A stretch of 64,000 nucleotides of DNA from Tridacna crocea (GCA_943736015.1 OX031070.1:43362173-43426172); one strand, 5' to 3'. Positions 51,520-62,906 are shown, counted from the stretch's first letter. Notes: generated by a model from the sequence alone, not told the origin. Numbers and translations: made by a program.

Positions 51520-51650
51520 ACCAAACCATGAGGTAGAATAGTCATTTGATATGCAGATAATTTACCAATATCAAAAAGTATCGACCCAGGTCAGCCTGCG
51601 CGGACTGCGCAGGCTGACCTGGGTGGATACTTTTTGCAAGGATATTAAAT
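51520..51650. repeat. Family Q hairpin
   Basis: AAAAAGTATCGACCCAGGTC, AGCCTGCGCGGACTGCGCAG, GCTGACCTGGGTGGATACTT: near-perfect arms with CCAGGTC/GACCTGG. Confidence 0.88.
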
Positions 51651-52375
51651 TCTCATTTCACAGAAAGTAGATCATATTTCTGGCGTCTAAAAAAACGTTA
51701 AAGGTTAGAAACGTTTCGGTATGGAAGGGGAATTCAAATTGGAGCGACGTTGTTTTGCAAAAGTATGTAAGTTTATGACCTCAGCCTATGACCTTTTCGC
51801 GGGGAATTTTTGAAAGACACGTGCAAGCGTGATTTGTTTACATAATGTGGCGTGAATATTTATGATGGGCTACAAACAATTGTCCATTTTTTTTAACATC
51901 ATCGACATGTAGGTCAAACCTTGAATCCTGTGAGAATGTTATTCGGTGCCAACCAATGTGTGGCTTCAATCGTTTTAGAAAAAAAAAATGTAAAACTGTT
52001 CAATTAGATGAAAAAGGTTGCAGAAATTCTTGTTTTTTTAGAAACTATGATTATTATATCAGACTGTTTCACCACAGGCCTTTGAATTTCCATCGATTCA
52101 TCACAGAATAATAAAGATTTTCCATAGTCGATCTTTGAACACATATAAAAGCATATTGATGCATCGCCGGTATGTATTACGGAATAGTGAAATTTTTAAC
52201 ACCGTTACTATAAATAGCACAGTGGCAACTGCCACTATGGCAACTGCCTCTTTGCTGTATATAATATAGAATAGAGAGGGATTGACCAATGTGCTAGTTA
52301 GAGTAACGGTATCCGTTAATGAAAAATTCTTTAATCCCGTGATAGACCGATAAGAAATTCTTTATCCCGTGATAG
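51651..52375. other. Intergenic, mostly unrecognised
   Basis: Two short repeats of TTAATCCCGTGATAGACCRAT lie at 52331-52382. No gene seen. Confidence 0.45.
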
Positions 52376-52379
52376 ACCA

Positions 52380-53410
52380 ATAGAATTTCAGAGGCCTATG
52401 GTCACACACAACCATTGAAATTATCTCCCTTTGAAATCTGACAAAAATTTAGTTTTTGCAAATTTTATGACGTCTTTTAATTTCTTTTCACTTGGATGTC
52501 ACTCACCATGAGTGGATTCTACTTTTCCAACCAAAAAAATGTTGAGAAAAGGCTTATGTATGAAACCTTGCAAATTTGGAGTTATCTCATTTAAACGGGT
52601 CCAACAGTCATGTCAGTGGGAGGCTTAATTATTCGCCCTTTTCATACCCTTTACACAGAGCATTGCACAGTGAAGGCAAAATAAATGAAAGATAAGGGAA
52701 GGGACATTAATGGTTGCATAGAGGCTCAAGAAATCATCATGGCAAATGGAGAAAATAATTTACCACAGGTTCCCAACTGCATCTTTTAGAAGATGCTACA
52801 TACACTTTTCTATAGTCAAGAGCTAAATGCAAAGACCTCGACAATCTATCTGTCTCATTCTGTCTCTGTCTGTCTGTCCTATCAATCTGTCCCGGAAACC
52901 ATGACGGTAAGAAACTAAAAAAAAATAATCGTGGCAGATGGAGAAATTAATTTATCAGAAATTGCAAAATACCTTGTTAAGGAGATGCTACTTCTTTTTC
53001 TTTTTTCAAGAAAAGAATAATCCCCATCTCTCTCTCTCTCTCTCTCAGTCTGTGCATCTCTGTGCCTGACCTTCAGAACACAGCTTCTGAAAATATTGTT
53101 GGAAAAGGAGAAAATGCTTAGACCAGAACACTCTCACTTTTCCACTGTGTTTAAACTTCAAGCTTAAAAGCCATCATCATAATATATGGTCAGCACAACA
53201 CTTAGAATTATCTCCCTTCGAAATTTATAAAAACTATAAATTTTGCAAATTTTATGATTTCTTCAAACGTCCTTTTTTTGCTTGGACATCACTCACTATG
53301 AGTGGAAGCTACTTTTCCAACAAAGAAATTGTTGACCTGAGGCTTTTGTATGAAACCTTGCAAATTTGGAGTTATCTCCCTTAAACCTGGTCCAGCAGCA
53401 ATGTCAGTTG
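52380..53410 (+). repeat. Two diverged direct repeats of about 210 bp
   Basis: 52410-52625 and 53195-53412 share TTATCTCCCTT, TTTTGCAAATTTTATGA, CACTCACTATGAGTGG, TACTTTTCCAAC, ATGAAACCTTGCAAATTTGG and GTCCARCAG. Between them, GGCARATGGAGAAA occurs at 52741 and 52935. A CT run lies at 53030-53046, and a MITE arm (TGTTGGAAAAGGAGAAAATG) at 53097. Confidence 0.7.
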
Positions 53411-53414
53411 GTGA

Positions 53415-53596
53415 TTAACCCTTTTCCAAACTGTCCCTAGTTTTTATGACCCTGGGACAAAAGCCTTTTGAAAACATTGTGGGAAAAGAAGAAAATGCTG
53501 GGCAACCAGCATTTTCTCCTTTTCCCACAATGTTTTCTCCCCATGCTTGAAACAACTTTCAGTTTTTGGCTTACGTTTATTTCGTCGCCTTCAATG
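53415..53596 (+). mobile_element. Family A MITE truncated by a SINE
   Basis: TTAACCCTTTTCCAAACTGT left end, palindrome core GCTGGGCAACCAGC, and right half up to CGTCGCCTTCAATG where the SINE begins. Confidence 0.82.
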
Positions 53597-53800
53597 TGGT
53601 GTCCGTGGTCGTGAGGTAGAGCGTCGGCCTCATAACCTAAAGGTCCTTAGTTCGATACCTGGGAGCGGGTGTCAACTTCGGGATTTTTCATTGGCCTACA
53701 CATTCGGCAAGTACTGGTGTAGTTCCCAGGAAGCAGAATCGAGAGAGATCAGTATAAGTTGTAACAACTTGTTTCTTAATCGATGTAAAATGTTTGTTTA
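53592..53800 (+). mobile_element. tRNA-derived SINE inserted in a MITE
   Basis: GTGTCCGTGGTCGTGAGGTAG head, B-box-like TAGTTCGATACC, body TTCCCAGGAAGCAGAATCG and tail AACTTGTTTCTTAATCGATG. About 85% like 5592-5800 by eye. Confidence 0.82.
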
Positions 53801-54026
53801 ACCCATTACCACACAATACCTACTTTTGACGCCCTTGAGGAAGATGCCTTTAGAAAACATTGTGGGAAAAGGAGAAAATGCTGGTAACCAGCATTTTCTC
53901 CTTTTCCTACAATGTTTCCTACCCTTCACAAATCAAATTTCAAATATTCAGTCACTTTAATTTTGTCATCTGTAAATGCCTTCGATTTGGGCAAACCTAA
54001 AATTTTGTCGTTTGGTAATGAGTTAA
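53798..54026 (+). mobile_element. TTAA-type MITE, family A, full length
   Basis: 229 bp, TTAACCCATTACCACACAAT to TTTGGTAATGAGTTAA. Core GCTGGTAACCAGC. It begins right at the SINE tail. A further right-end fragment is at 54038-54075. Confidence 0.9.
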
Positions 54027-54075
54027 ACTAGAGCTAATTTGGACCAGTCTAAAATTGTGTCTACAATAAAGAGTT

Positions 54076-54529
54076 CAACATTTTTTGTAATGTCTTGTAT
54101 TCAGAGCAGCGGTCACAGAAGAAAAATGAACGATAGATGAAGAGATAGCCTATTGATGATAAAATCTTAATAAAGGCTTCAAGAAAACATCGAGGAAATT
54201 GAAGAAATTTTTTTATCCGCCTACGGTTCGCAAATACCTCTGTTTCCTTTACCTCACAACCTTTGATTTAATTGAACAGTAAAAGGTTAAACTTACCATT
54301 CTGACAGCGATGCAACAAGATGACAGTTGAACAAGTTTTAAGGGAGGTAACTCCATTTTTGCAAGGTTTTAGATACAGGCTAGATATCGTGATTTTGTTT
54401 AATGGAAAAGAAGCTTTCAATAATGGTGAGTAACGTCCAAGTCAGAGAAAATCTAGAAATTGTGTGATAAATGGAAAAAAGCTGATTTTGTTGATTTTCA
54501 AAGGGAGACAATCTGACCATTTCTTTATC
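54076..54529. other. Intergenic, nothing recognised
   Basis: AAGAAAACATCGAGGAAATT near 54181 is a possible MITE trace. No gene seen. Confidence 0.45.
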
Positions 54530-54880
54530 ATAAGTAGAATCAAAGGACTGACAGTCCTGAGAGTCGCCCGGATGGCGAGGACCCGCTGAACCGCTGTCGG
54601 ACTGTGTTTCAGACGAATCTGTTCAACCCTCACTGTCTAGGCTGGAACTGTAACACTTCTCAGCTTCGAACTGCCTGGAACGTGTCCGTTTGAGGCTGGG
54701 TCTGTAATGAACGTCTTGAAGCAGCTTCCCGAGTCAGCCTATTGGGCTTTTGAATGAGTCTGAACTTCTCTGAAGTTTGACTGTTTGAACCTGGTCTATT
54801 CAACTGCCTCCCAAAGTCAACCTTTTGTGTTTGGTATGAGACTGGATCTCTCTATAGCTAGTTTATCCAAATGTATAGCG
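54530..54880 (-). other. GC-richer unique block, possible exon or non-coding RNA
   Basis: Composition is distinctly less AT-rich than flanks. On the - strand a frame is open for about 63 codons (about 54659-54850) with an Arg/Gln/Ser-rich polar translation; on the + strand one is open across 54530-54692. Neither has a recognised domain. Repeated CTGTTTGAACCTGGTCT-like phrases suggest old internal repetition. Confidence 0.25.
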
Positions 54881-55254
54881 GCGTTGTTTAATCCTTCGCA
54901 TTATAGATAGGAAGAAACATACTGAGCCACTGTCGTATTTATTTTGAGCTGCTCCACTCTGTTCCGCCTAGATCCCGAGGGTGAAAAGGGTGGGTTCTCT
55001 GAAATGGGTTACGGAGACCTAGCTATAACAGACTGTAATAGCAGGATCGCAAGGGGCCTCTGTAATGTGGCACTATTAGTGTTCACTAATATAGTATAAA
55101 TCGACTAAAAAGGGCCGGAATTTTGTGTTTCCAAAAGCGTTATGATTTCTTGGCCTGATAATATACAATGGCTTTAAACGTAAAATTACAATATACTTAT
55201 TTTTAAATACATGTATAACAAAAGAAAAATGCATAGATTTAAGACAACGTAAGC
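54881..55254. other. Intergenic, nothing recognised
   Basis: No repeat copy or coding signal identified. Confidence 0.45.
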
Positions 55255-55700
55255 TCAGATTGAAATTTAAAAAAAAGAATATGCTTTCCGGTAGGTTATG
55301 GAGAAATATCGGCGAATATTTTCGATAATTAGTGATTACGACCTGTGAAAATACCGATTTTTATATTCTAGTTACCTAGGTTAATTGCGCGTGACTCACA
55401 ATAAGATGGAAATGTGACGTCATTTACTTTGCATTTCTCGCGCTTGACGTAATATTGTAATGCGTTGCTGTGCGGAGGGGGTACGCCACGGGGAATAACT
55501 GAAAAGAACTGTGCTGGATTTTGATAAAATTCCTCCTAGAAAGGGCTAAAAGCATGAAATAAATACAATATTTGTTTGTTTTTTCGATTAAAGATGAAAA
55601 TTTATTTCGTCTCGTGAACACTATCGGTGATATTTTCACGAGTGAAAATATTACCGATGATGTTTACTCTATGAAATGAATTTCAATCTTGAACCGAAAA
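55255..55700 (+). mobile_element. Family G element
   Basis: TATTCTAGTTACCTAGGTTA, GGGGGTACGCCACGGGGAAT, AAAGCATGAAATAAATACAA, then the inverted module around ATATTTTCACGAGTGAAAAT. Confidence 0.78.
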
Positions 55701-56099
55701 TGAAAACTACAAAAATCCTCTATATACGTGTAGTTTTGCTCTCTAACTTGAGCCACGTGGTGCCTTGTCAAATACATGTCCATAGCTGCTATGCAAAACA
55801 GAAAGTAGGAAAAGGAAGATCTAGTATTTGTCTGTTTTGTTAACGTTACAAGAAAATTTGATTAGCAGACACAAAAATATCCTAAAAAATACTTCATTAA
55901 GCTTAAAGCAAGGGATAATCTTGATTATAGAAACTGTCTATTTCAATGCCAGACCGAGACCTGATTGTAGTTAATGCACATTGGCATATAAATTAAGATA
56001 ATGTTTGCGGCAATCAGTAGCTAACGTGTCAGGCTCCCCCGTCATAATTACCATCTTATCGCCTTCCCAGTCCACCGCTCATTATCCCAGAAAACAGGC
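55701..56099. other. Intergenic, nothing recognised
   Basis: No feature seen. Confidence 0.45.
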
Positions 56100-56345
56100 T
56101 TTGACCCTTTACCACAAAGTCCCGAATTTTAAAGACCCTTAAGAAGAAGCCTTTTGAAAACATAATGGGGAAAGAAGACAATGCTTGTTACCAGCATTGT
56201 CTTCTTCTTCCACAAAGTTTTCTACCCTTTTAAAGAAATATTGCACCAATTTAGCTACTAATGAAATTGTAGTCTGCAAATGCTTTCATTATACCAGAAA
56301 ACAGACTTTAACCTTTTACCACACAGTCCCGAATTTTAACAGTTC
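56100..56345. mobile_element. Family A MITE, diverged, plus a second left end
   Basis: TTTGACCCTTTACCACAAAG, palindrome AATGCTTGTTACCAGCATT with GAAGACAATG / CATTGTCTTC arms (paired change from GGAGAAAATG). At 56307 a second left end TTAACCTTTTACCACACAGT begins and stops. Confidence 0.75.
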
Positions 56346-56490
56346 GGAACAGAACTGGAATTTTCACTTTGAGGGCAAAGGTTTCATATTCACAATTACA
56401 TACTTTCATGTATGCATGTTATGAAAAAGGTAGTGGTATGGAAAATAATAATAATAACACAATTATAAAATATATCGTCGGAATGCTTCA

Positions 56491-56540
56491 AAAAACTCGT
56501 AATTACAGCTTGTTACAAGCTGTGGTTACGAGGTTCTTTA
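56491..56540. repeat. Family K hairpin at the minisatellite boundary
   Basis: AAAACTCGTAATTACAGCTT with return AAGCTGTGGTTACGAGGTT. The 27 bp array starts directly after it. Confidence 0.85.
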
Positions 56541-59500
56541 AGTAAGCCTCGCACAAAAGCAAATGGTCCATTACAAAAGCAAATGGTCCGCTACCTCTCA
56601 CAAAAGCAAATGGTCCACTACCTCGTACAAAAGCAAATGGTCCACTTCCTGGTACAAAAGCAAAATGTCCACTACCTTTTACAAAAGCAAATGATCCACT
56701 ACCTCGAACAAAAGGCAAATGATCCACTACCTCGAACAAAAGGCAAATGATCCACTACCTCGTACAAAAGGCAAATGATCCACTACCTCGTACAAAAGGC
56801 AAATGGTCCACTACCTCGTACGAAAGCAAATGGTCCACTACCTCGCACGAAAGCAAATAGTCCACTACCTCGCACGAAAGCAAAATGTCCACTACCTCTC
56901 ACGAAAGCAAACAGTCCACTGCCTCGCACAAAAGCAAACGGTCCACTACCTCGCACAAAAGCAAATAGCCCACTACCTCGCACAAAAGCAAACAGTCCAC
57001 TATCGCGCACAAAAGCAATTGGTCCACTATTGCGTACAAAAGCAATAGGTCCACTACCTCGCACGAAAGCAAATGGTCCACTTCCTCGCACATAAAGCAA
57101 ATTGTCCACTTCCTCGCACATAAAGCAAATGGACCACTTCCTCGCACAAAAAGCAAAAGGACAATTACCTCGCACAAAAATCAAATGGCCCACTACCTCG
57201 CACAAAAGGCAAATGGTCCACTACCTCGCACAAAAGGCAAATGGTCCACTTCCTCGTACAAAAGGCAAATGGTCCACTACCTCGCACAAAAGGCAAATGG
57301 TCAACTACCTCGCACAAAAGCAAATGGTCCACTACCTTACCTTGTACAAAAGCAAATAATCCACCACCTCGCACAAAAGCAAATGGTCCACCGCCTCGCA
57401 CAGAAGCAAGTGGTCCACCGCCTCGCACAGAAGCAAGTGGTCCACCGCCTCGCACAGAAGCAAGTGGTCCACCGCCTCGCACAGAAGCAAGTGGTCCACC
57501 GCCTCGCACAGAAGCAAGTGGTCCACTACCTCGCACAAAAGCAAATTGTCTACTACCTTTCCTCGCACAAAAGCAAATGGTCCACTACTTTACCTCGCAC
57601 AAAAGCAAATGGTCCACCGCCTCGCACAAAAGCAAGTGGTCCACCGCCTCGCACAGAAGCAAGTGGTCCACCGCCTCGCACAGAAGCGAATGATCCACCG
57701 CCTCGCACAGAAGCAAGTGGTCCACTGCCTCGCACAGAAGCGAGTGGTCCACCGCCTCGCACAGAAGCGAGTGGTCCACCGCCTCGCACAGAAGCAAGTG
57801 GTCCACTACCTCGCACAAAAGCAAATTGTCTACTACCTTTCCTCGCACAAAAGCAAATGGTCCACTGCCTCACACAGAAGCAAGTGGTCCACTACCTCGC
57901 ACAAAAGCAAATGGTCCACTACTTTACCTCGCACAAAAGCAAATGGTCCATCGCCTCGCACAGAAGCAAGTGGTCCACCGCCTCGCACAGAAGCAAGTGG
58001 TCCACCGCCTCGCACAGAAGCGAATGATCCACCGCCTCGCTCAAAAGCAAGTGGTCCACCGCCTCGCACAGAAGCGAATGATCCACTGCCTCGCACAAAA
58101 GCGAATGGTCCACTGCCTCGCACAAAAGCAAATGGTCTACTACCTTTCCTCGCACAAAAGCAAATGGTCCACTCCCTCGCACAGAAGCAAGTGGTCCACT
58201 GCCTCGCACAAAAGCAAATGGTCCACTACTTTACCTCGCACAAAAGCAAATGGTCCACCGCCTCGCACAGAAGCGAGTGGTCCACCGCCTCGCACAGAAG
58301 CGAGTGGTCCACCGCCTCGCACAGAAGCGAATGATCCACCGCCTCGCACAGAAGCGAGTGGTCCACCGCCTCGCACAGAAGCGAATGGTCCACCGCCTCG
58401 CACAGAAGCGAGTGGTCCACCGCCTCGCACAAAAGGCAAATGGTCCACTATCTCGTACAAAAGGCAAATGGTCCACTCTTTCACACAAAAGCGAATGGTC
58501 CACTACCTCGCACAAAAGGCGAATGGTCCACTTCCTCGCACAAAAGGCGAATGGTCCACTCTTTTGCACAAAAGCGAATGGTCCACTACCTAGCAACAAA
58601 AGCGAATGGTCCACTACCTCGTACAAAAGCGAATGGCCCACTACCTGGTACAAAAGCGAATGGTCCACCATCTCGTACAAAAAAAAATGGTCCACCACCT
58701 CGCACAAAAGCAAATGGTCCACCACCTCGCACAAAAGCGAATGGTCCATTGCCTCGCACAGAAGCAAGTGGTCCATCACCTCGCAGAGAAGCAAGTGGTC
58801 CACCGCCTTGCACAGAAGCGAATGGTCCACTGCCTCGCACAAAAGCAAGTGGTCCACCGCCTCGCACAAAAGCGAATGGTCCACCGCCTCGCACAAAAGC
58901 GAGTGGTCCACTGCCTCGCACAGAAGCGAATGATCCACTGCCTCGTACAAAAGGCAAATGGTCCACTATCTCGTACAAAAGGCAAATGGTCCACTCTTTC
59001 ACACAAAAGCGAATGGTCCACTACCTCGCACAAAAGGCGAATGGTCCACTACCTCGCACAAAAGGTGAATGGTCCACTTCCTCGCACAAAAGGCCAATGG
59101 TCCACTCTTTTGCACAAAAGCGAATGGTCCACTACCTCGCACAAAAGCGAATGGTCCACTACCTCGTACAAAAGCGAATGGCCCACTACCTGGTACAAAA
59201 GCGAATGGTCCACCATCTCGCACAAAAGAAAATGGTCCACCACCTCGCACAAAAGCGAATGGTCCATCACCTCGCACAGAAGCAAGTGGTCCACTGCCTC
59301 GCACAGAAGCTAGTGGTCCACTGCCTCGCACAGAAGCGAGTGGTCCACTGCCTCATACAGAAGGGAATGGTCCACTCTCTCGCACAGAAGCTGATGGTCC
59401 ACCACCTCGCACAAAAGCCAATGGTCCACTACCTCGCACAAAAGGCAAATGGTCCACTACCTCGCACAAAAGCGAATGGCCCACTACCTCGTACAAAAGC

Positions 59501-60705
59501 GAATGGCCCACTACCTCGTACAAAAGGCAAATGGTCCACTACCTCGTACAAAAGGCAAATGGTCCACTCTTTCGTACAAAAGCGAATGGTCCAATACCTC
59601 GCACCAAAGCGAATGGCCCACTACCTCGTACAAAAGCGAATGGTCCACTACCTCGTACAAAAGCGAATGGTCCACTATCTCGTACAAAAGCGAATGGTCC
59701 ACTATCTCGCACAAAAGCGAATGGCCCACTGCCTCGTACAAAAAGCGAATGGTCCACTGCCTCGTACAAAAAGCGAATGGTCCACTGCCTCGTACAAAAA
59801 GCGAATGGTCCACTGCCTCGAACAAAAAGCGAATGGTCCACTACCTCGAACAAAAGCAAATGATCCACTATCTCGCACAAAAGCGAATGGTCCACTACCT
59901 CACACAAAAGCGAATGGTCCACTATCTCACACCAAAGCGAATGGTCCACTACCTCGTACAAAAGCGAATGGCCCACCACCTCGTACAAAAGCGAATGGTC
60001 CACTGCCTCGTACAAAAGCGAATGATCCACTACCTCGTACAAAAAGCGAATGGTCCACTACCTCGTACAAAAAGCGAATGGTCCACTACCTCGCACCAAA
60101 GCGAATGGTCCACTACCTCGCACCAAAGCGAATGGTCCACTACCTCATAAAAAAGTGAATGGTCCACTATCTAGTACAAAAGGCAAATGGTCCACTACCT
60201 CGTACAAAAGGCAAATGGTCCACTCTTTCACACAAAAGCGAATGGTCCACTACCTCGCACAACAAGCAAATGGTCCACTACCTCGCACAAAAGCGAATGG
60301 CCCACTACCTCGCACAAAAGCAAATAGACCACTACCTCGTACAAAAGCAAATGGACCACTACCTCGTACAAAAGCAAATGGACCACTACCTCGTACAAAA
60401 GCAAATAGTACACTACCTCGTACAAAAGCAAATGGTCCACTACCTCGCACAAAAGGCAATTGGTCCACTACCTCGTACAAAAGCAAATGTTTCACTACCT
60501 CGTACAAAAGTTAATAGTCCACTACCTTGTACAAAAGTAAACGGTCTAGTACCTCGTTCAAAAGCAAACGGTCTAATATCCTGTAAAAAGCAAATTTTCC
60601 ACTTCCTTGTACAAAGCAAATGGTACACTTCATTGTTCAAAAATAAAGGATCCACTTCCTTGTACTAGAGCATTTGGTCCCCAACCTCGTTCAAAAGCAA
60701 CTAGT
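56540..60705 (+). repeat. 27 bp minisatellite, about 150 copies, 4.2 kb
   Basis: Unit parts: CTCGCACAAAAGCAAATGG followed by TCCACTAC. Unit length of 27 bp (9 codons) and lack of stops in most frames give long overlapping open frames on both strands, the longest 58440-60158 (572 codons; NGPLPRTKA repeats). Some units have 28 bp (AAAAGGCAAATGG), which shifts frame. Variant blocks: CGCACAGAAGCAAGTGG with CCGCC (57380-58430), GCGAATGG (58480-60150). Edges are more diverged than the middle. Not called as a gene. Confidence 0.97.
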
Positions 60706-61261
60706 CGTAGCAATGATAAATATATTTTCGAACACAGTCCGCCCTATTTTGTAGTTTGTTATTCCCGAAAACTCCTCGGTAAACCAATTCGTGAAAAGTA
60801 GATAGTAAAAAATTGCTGATTACTAGTATTTTCTCATTTTCTCCACGTTTTCAAATCTTATACCGGCGTCAGACCAGGCTGGAATCGAAGATTGTCTGAA
60901 TGTGACGTCATAATCTCAATCATCCCCTATGTTACTATTACAACCTGCTAATTGCAATCCAGTGGCTCTGTTAACACATTTTATGTTACCGTAAAACTGG
61001 CTTTTATGTCATCTGTAGTCCTAGATTATGTCGATATGTCATCACATCTCTAATCTACAGACATGCTGAGATAAATGTTATGTCATTTGTCACGTATATT
61101 TCAAGATATCCCAATATATGATGTGGTGTGTGAACAAGTTGATTGTCAAGTATTATATGTCACGTGGACTATTTTCCTATTTTACATCGGAAACAAGAAA
61201 AACCCCCATTAAAGGCCCAATGGCTGTCAAAAGTAAATAATGTGGGTAAATGCATTTTCAT
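60706..61261. other. Intergenic, MITE trace only
   Basis: AATTGCTGATTACTAGTATT at 60811 with TTTCTCCACGTTTTC is a decayed MITE core. Nothing else recognised. Confidence 0.5.
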
Positions 61262-61491
61262 TTAACACATTACCAAACGACAACATTTTAGGCTTGTCCA
61301 AATCGAAAGCATTTGCAGACGACAAAATAAAAGTGACTGAAATTTTGAAATTTGTTCAGTAAAAGGTAGAAAACATTGCGGGAAAAGGAGAAAATGCTGG
61401 TTACCAGCATTTTCTCCTTTTTCCCACAATGTTTTCTCAGGGCTCCATTCTCAAGGCCGTCAAAAGTAGGGATTGTGTAGTAATGTGTTAA
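61262..61491 (-). mobile_element. TTAA-type MITE, family A, full length
   Basis: TTAACACATTACCAAACGAC to GTGTAGTAATGTGTTAA, 230 bp, core GCTGGTTACCAGC. Both ends share the change to ACACATTAC / GTAATGTGT. Confidence 0.92.
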
Positions 61492-61839
61492 ATCGTACGA
61501 TTTAAAGTATGGAAATTATTGTGAAGAGGACATTCTGCTATTGTACGGTGGTTCCAAGTGCTAGTCGCTGTTAGAAAAATGAATTTTAAAACTTTGTAAA
61601 GAAAATATATCATGTGGCTCTACCTTTCGTTCTTTTGTTTACTTTTTGCTCGGGTTTAAATGTTTTTTTGTCAGCAAATAATACTTTGACCGATCGCACA
61701 ATAGCAAATTGTCATCTTCACAATAATTTCGATACTTTTAAATGGTATGATTTAATTTCAAATGCATTCTAACACACAAATCGTTTAAGTTTTGCTGCTT
61801 CTTGGCTTTTAACCCATTGATAATGGTTACAACGTAGGT
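61492..61839. other. Intergenic, nothing recognised
   Basis: ATAGCAAATTGTCATCTTCA and following bases resemble 34390-34450 loosely. No gene seen. Confidence 0.4.
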
Positions 61840-62020
61840 AACCGTAACGAATTTTTTAACATGTTCGAAAATTTTGCTCTTAGTACGCGCAAACCGTAAG
61901 TTCAAACTACGTTTATTACTACGTTAAACTACGGTTAACTACGTGTAACTGCGTTCAACAACGTTCCCTACGTTTAACTACAGCCATCTACGGTCCATCC
62001 CAACTACTGTCAACTACGTA
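61840..62020 (+). repeat. Degenerate AACTACGTT repeat
   Basis: Irregular run of AACTACGTTTA, AACTACGGTTAACTACGTG, TCAACTACGTAAGG phrases with 8-12 base spacing. Confidence 0.7.
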
Positions 62021-62139
62021 AGGTATGACCATAGCTTAAAACACTTACCAAACTTGTACGTTTCAAAGAGAAAATAAAAACGAACTTTACTCTGGTATAA
62101 GGGGGTTCTAATGCATCTCCGTAAGACAGCATACCAAGA

Positions 62140-62297
62140 AAGTCATCACGTGATCATGAATTCATAAAAACCATTTTATCTGGCAACCGACCGGATCATG
62201 AGATAGAGTGGTCCTTAGACATTAATGAAATTTATAAAAAGCAAAAAGTTTCGACTCATGTCAGCCTGCGCGGAATGCGATATTTTTTGCAGATGAA
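62140..62297. repeat. Truncated family Q repeat
   Basis: Flank GAAAGTCATCACGTGATC, ACCGGATCATGAGATAGAG and hairpin arm AAAAAGTTTCGACTCATGTC; the return arm is mostly deleted (GCGATATTTTTTGC). Confidence 0.65.
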
Positions 62298-62681
62298 TTA
62301 AGGTAGTGGACCCCTAATAGAAAACAGCTATTTCAGGTATAAAATTATCCTACAAAATTTACTATGTTTAAAAATGAGTATAATAGTACTAGTTTAACCC
62401 AGCTACTTTTTCATATTTTTCCTTCGTGGAATTATCGCTTATAAATCTAAAACCACTATATTCTCATTACGAAAGCAGATAGTAATGACCCCCCCCCCCC
62501 CCCCCCCGCTTTCTGGAAACTAACAAACGTATCAACAAATGATTTCAAGACAGACATAGAAGGAACTTCTGGTCTGTTAAAAATGTACAAAAGTATTATA
62601 TCTGTATAAATCCATATTTATCAACTTTCAAGAAATTCTGGTTCATGCTGGACTAGAAGTGTTACGGGTCTACTGCCTTAA
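62298..62681 (+). mobile_element. TTAA-type MITE, family D, full length
   Basis: 384 bp from TTAAGGTAGTGGACCCCTAA to CGGGTCTACTGCCTTAA: inverted ends and TTAA at both sides. No central hairpin like A-C. A C run (62491-62508) interrupts it. It shares its last TTAA with the next element. Confidence 0.88.
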
Positions 62682-62906
62682 CTCATTACCAAACGACAAA
62701 ATTTCAGGTTTGTCCAAATCGAAAGCATTTGCAGACGACAAAATAAAAGGGACTAAGAACTTGAAGTTTGTTTTGTGAAGGGTAGAAAAAATTGTGGGAA
62801 AAGGAGAAAATGCTGGTTACCAGCATTTTCTCCTTTTCCCACAATGTTTTCCAAAGGCGCCTTTCTCAGGGTCGTCAAAAGTAGGAATTGTGTGGTAATG
62901 GCTTAA
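62678..62906 (-). mobile_element. TTAA-type MITE, family A, full length
   Basis: 229 bp, TTAACTCATTACCAAACGAC to TGTGGTAATGGCTTAA. Long palindrome, core GCTGGTTACCAGC. Confidence 0.92.

Noticed and set aside
58440-60158. 572-codon open frame and about 25 overlapping long frames in 56.5-60.7 kb
   Set aside because: They are all readings of a 27 bp minisatellite, open in most frames on both strands, with no unique N- or C-terminal domain and no splice context.
56540-60705. CRISPR-like array
   Set aside because: Units are adjacent with no unique spacers, and the context is an animal gene locus.
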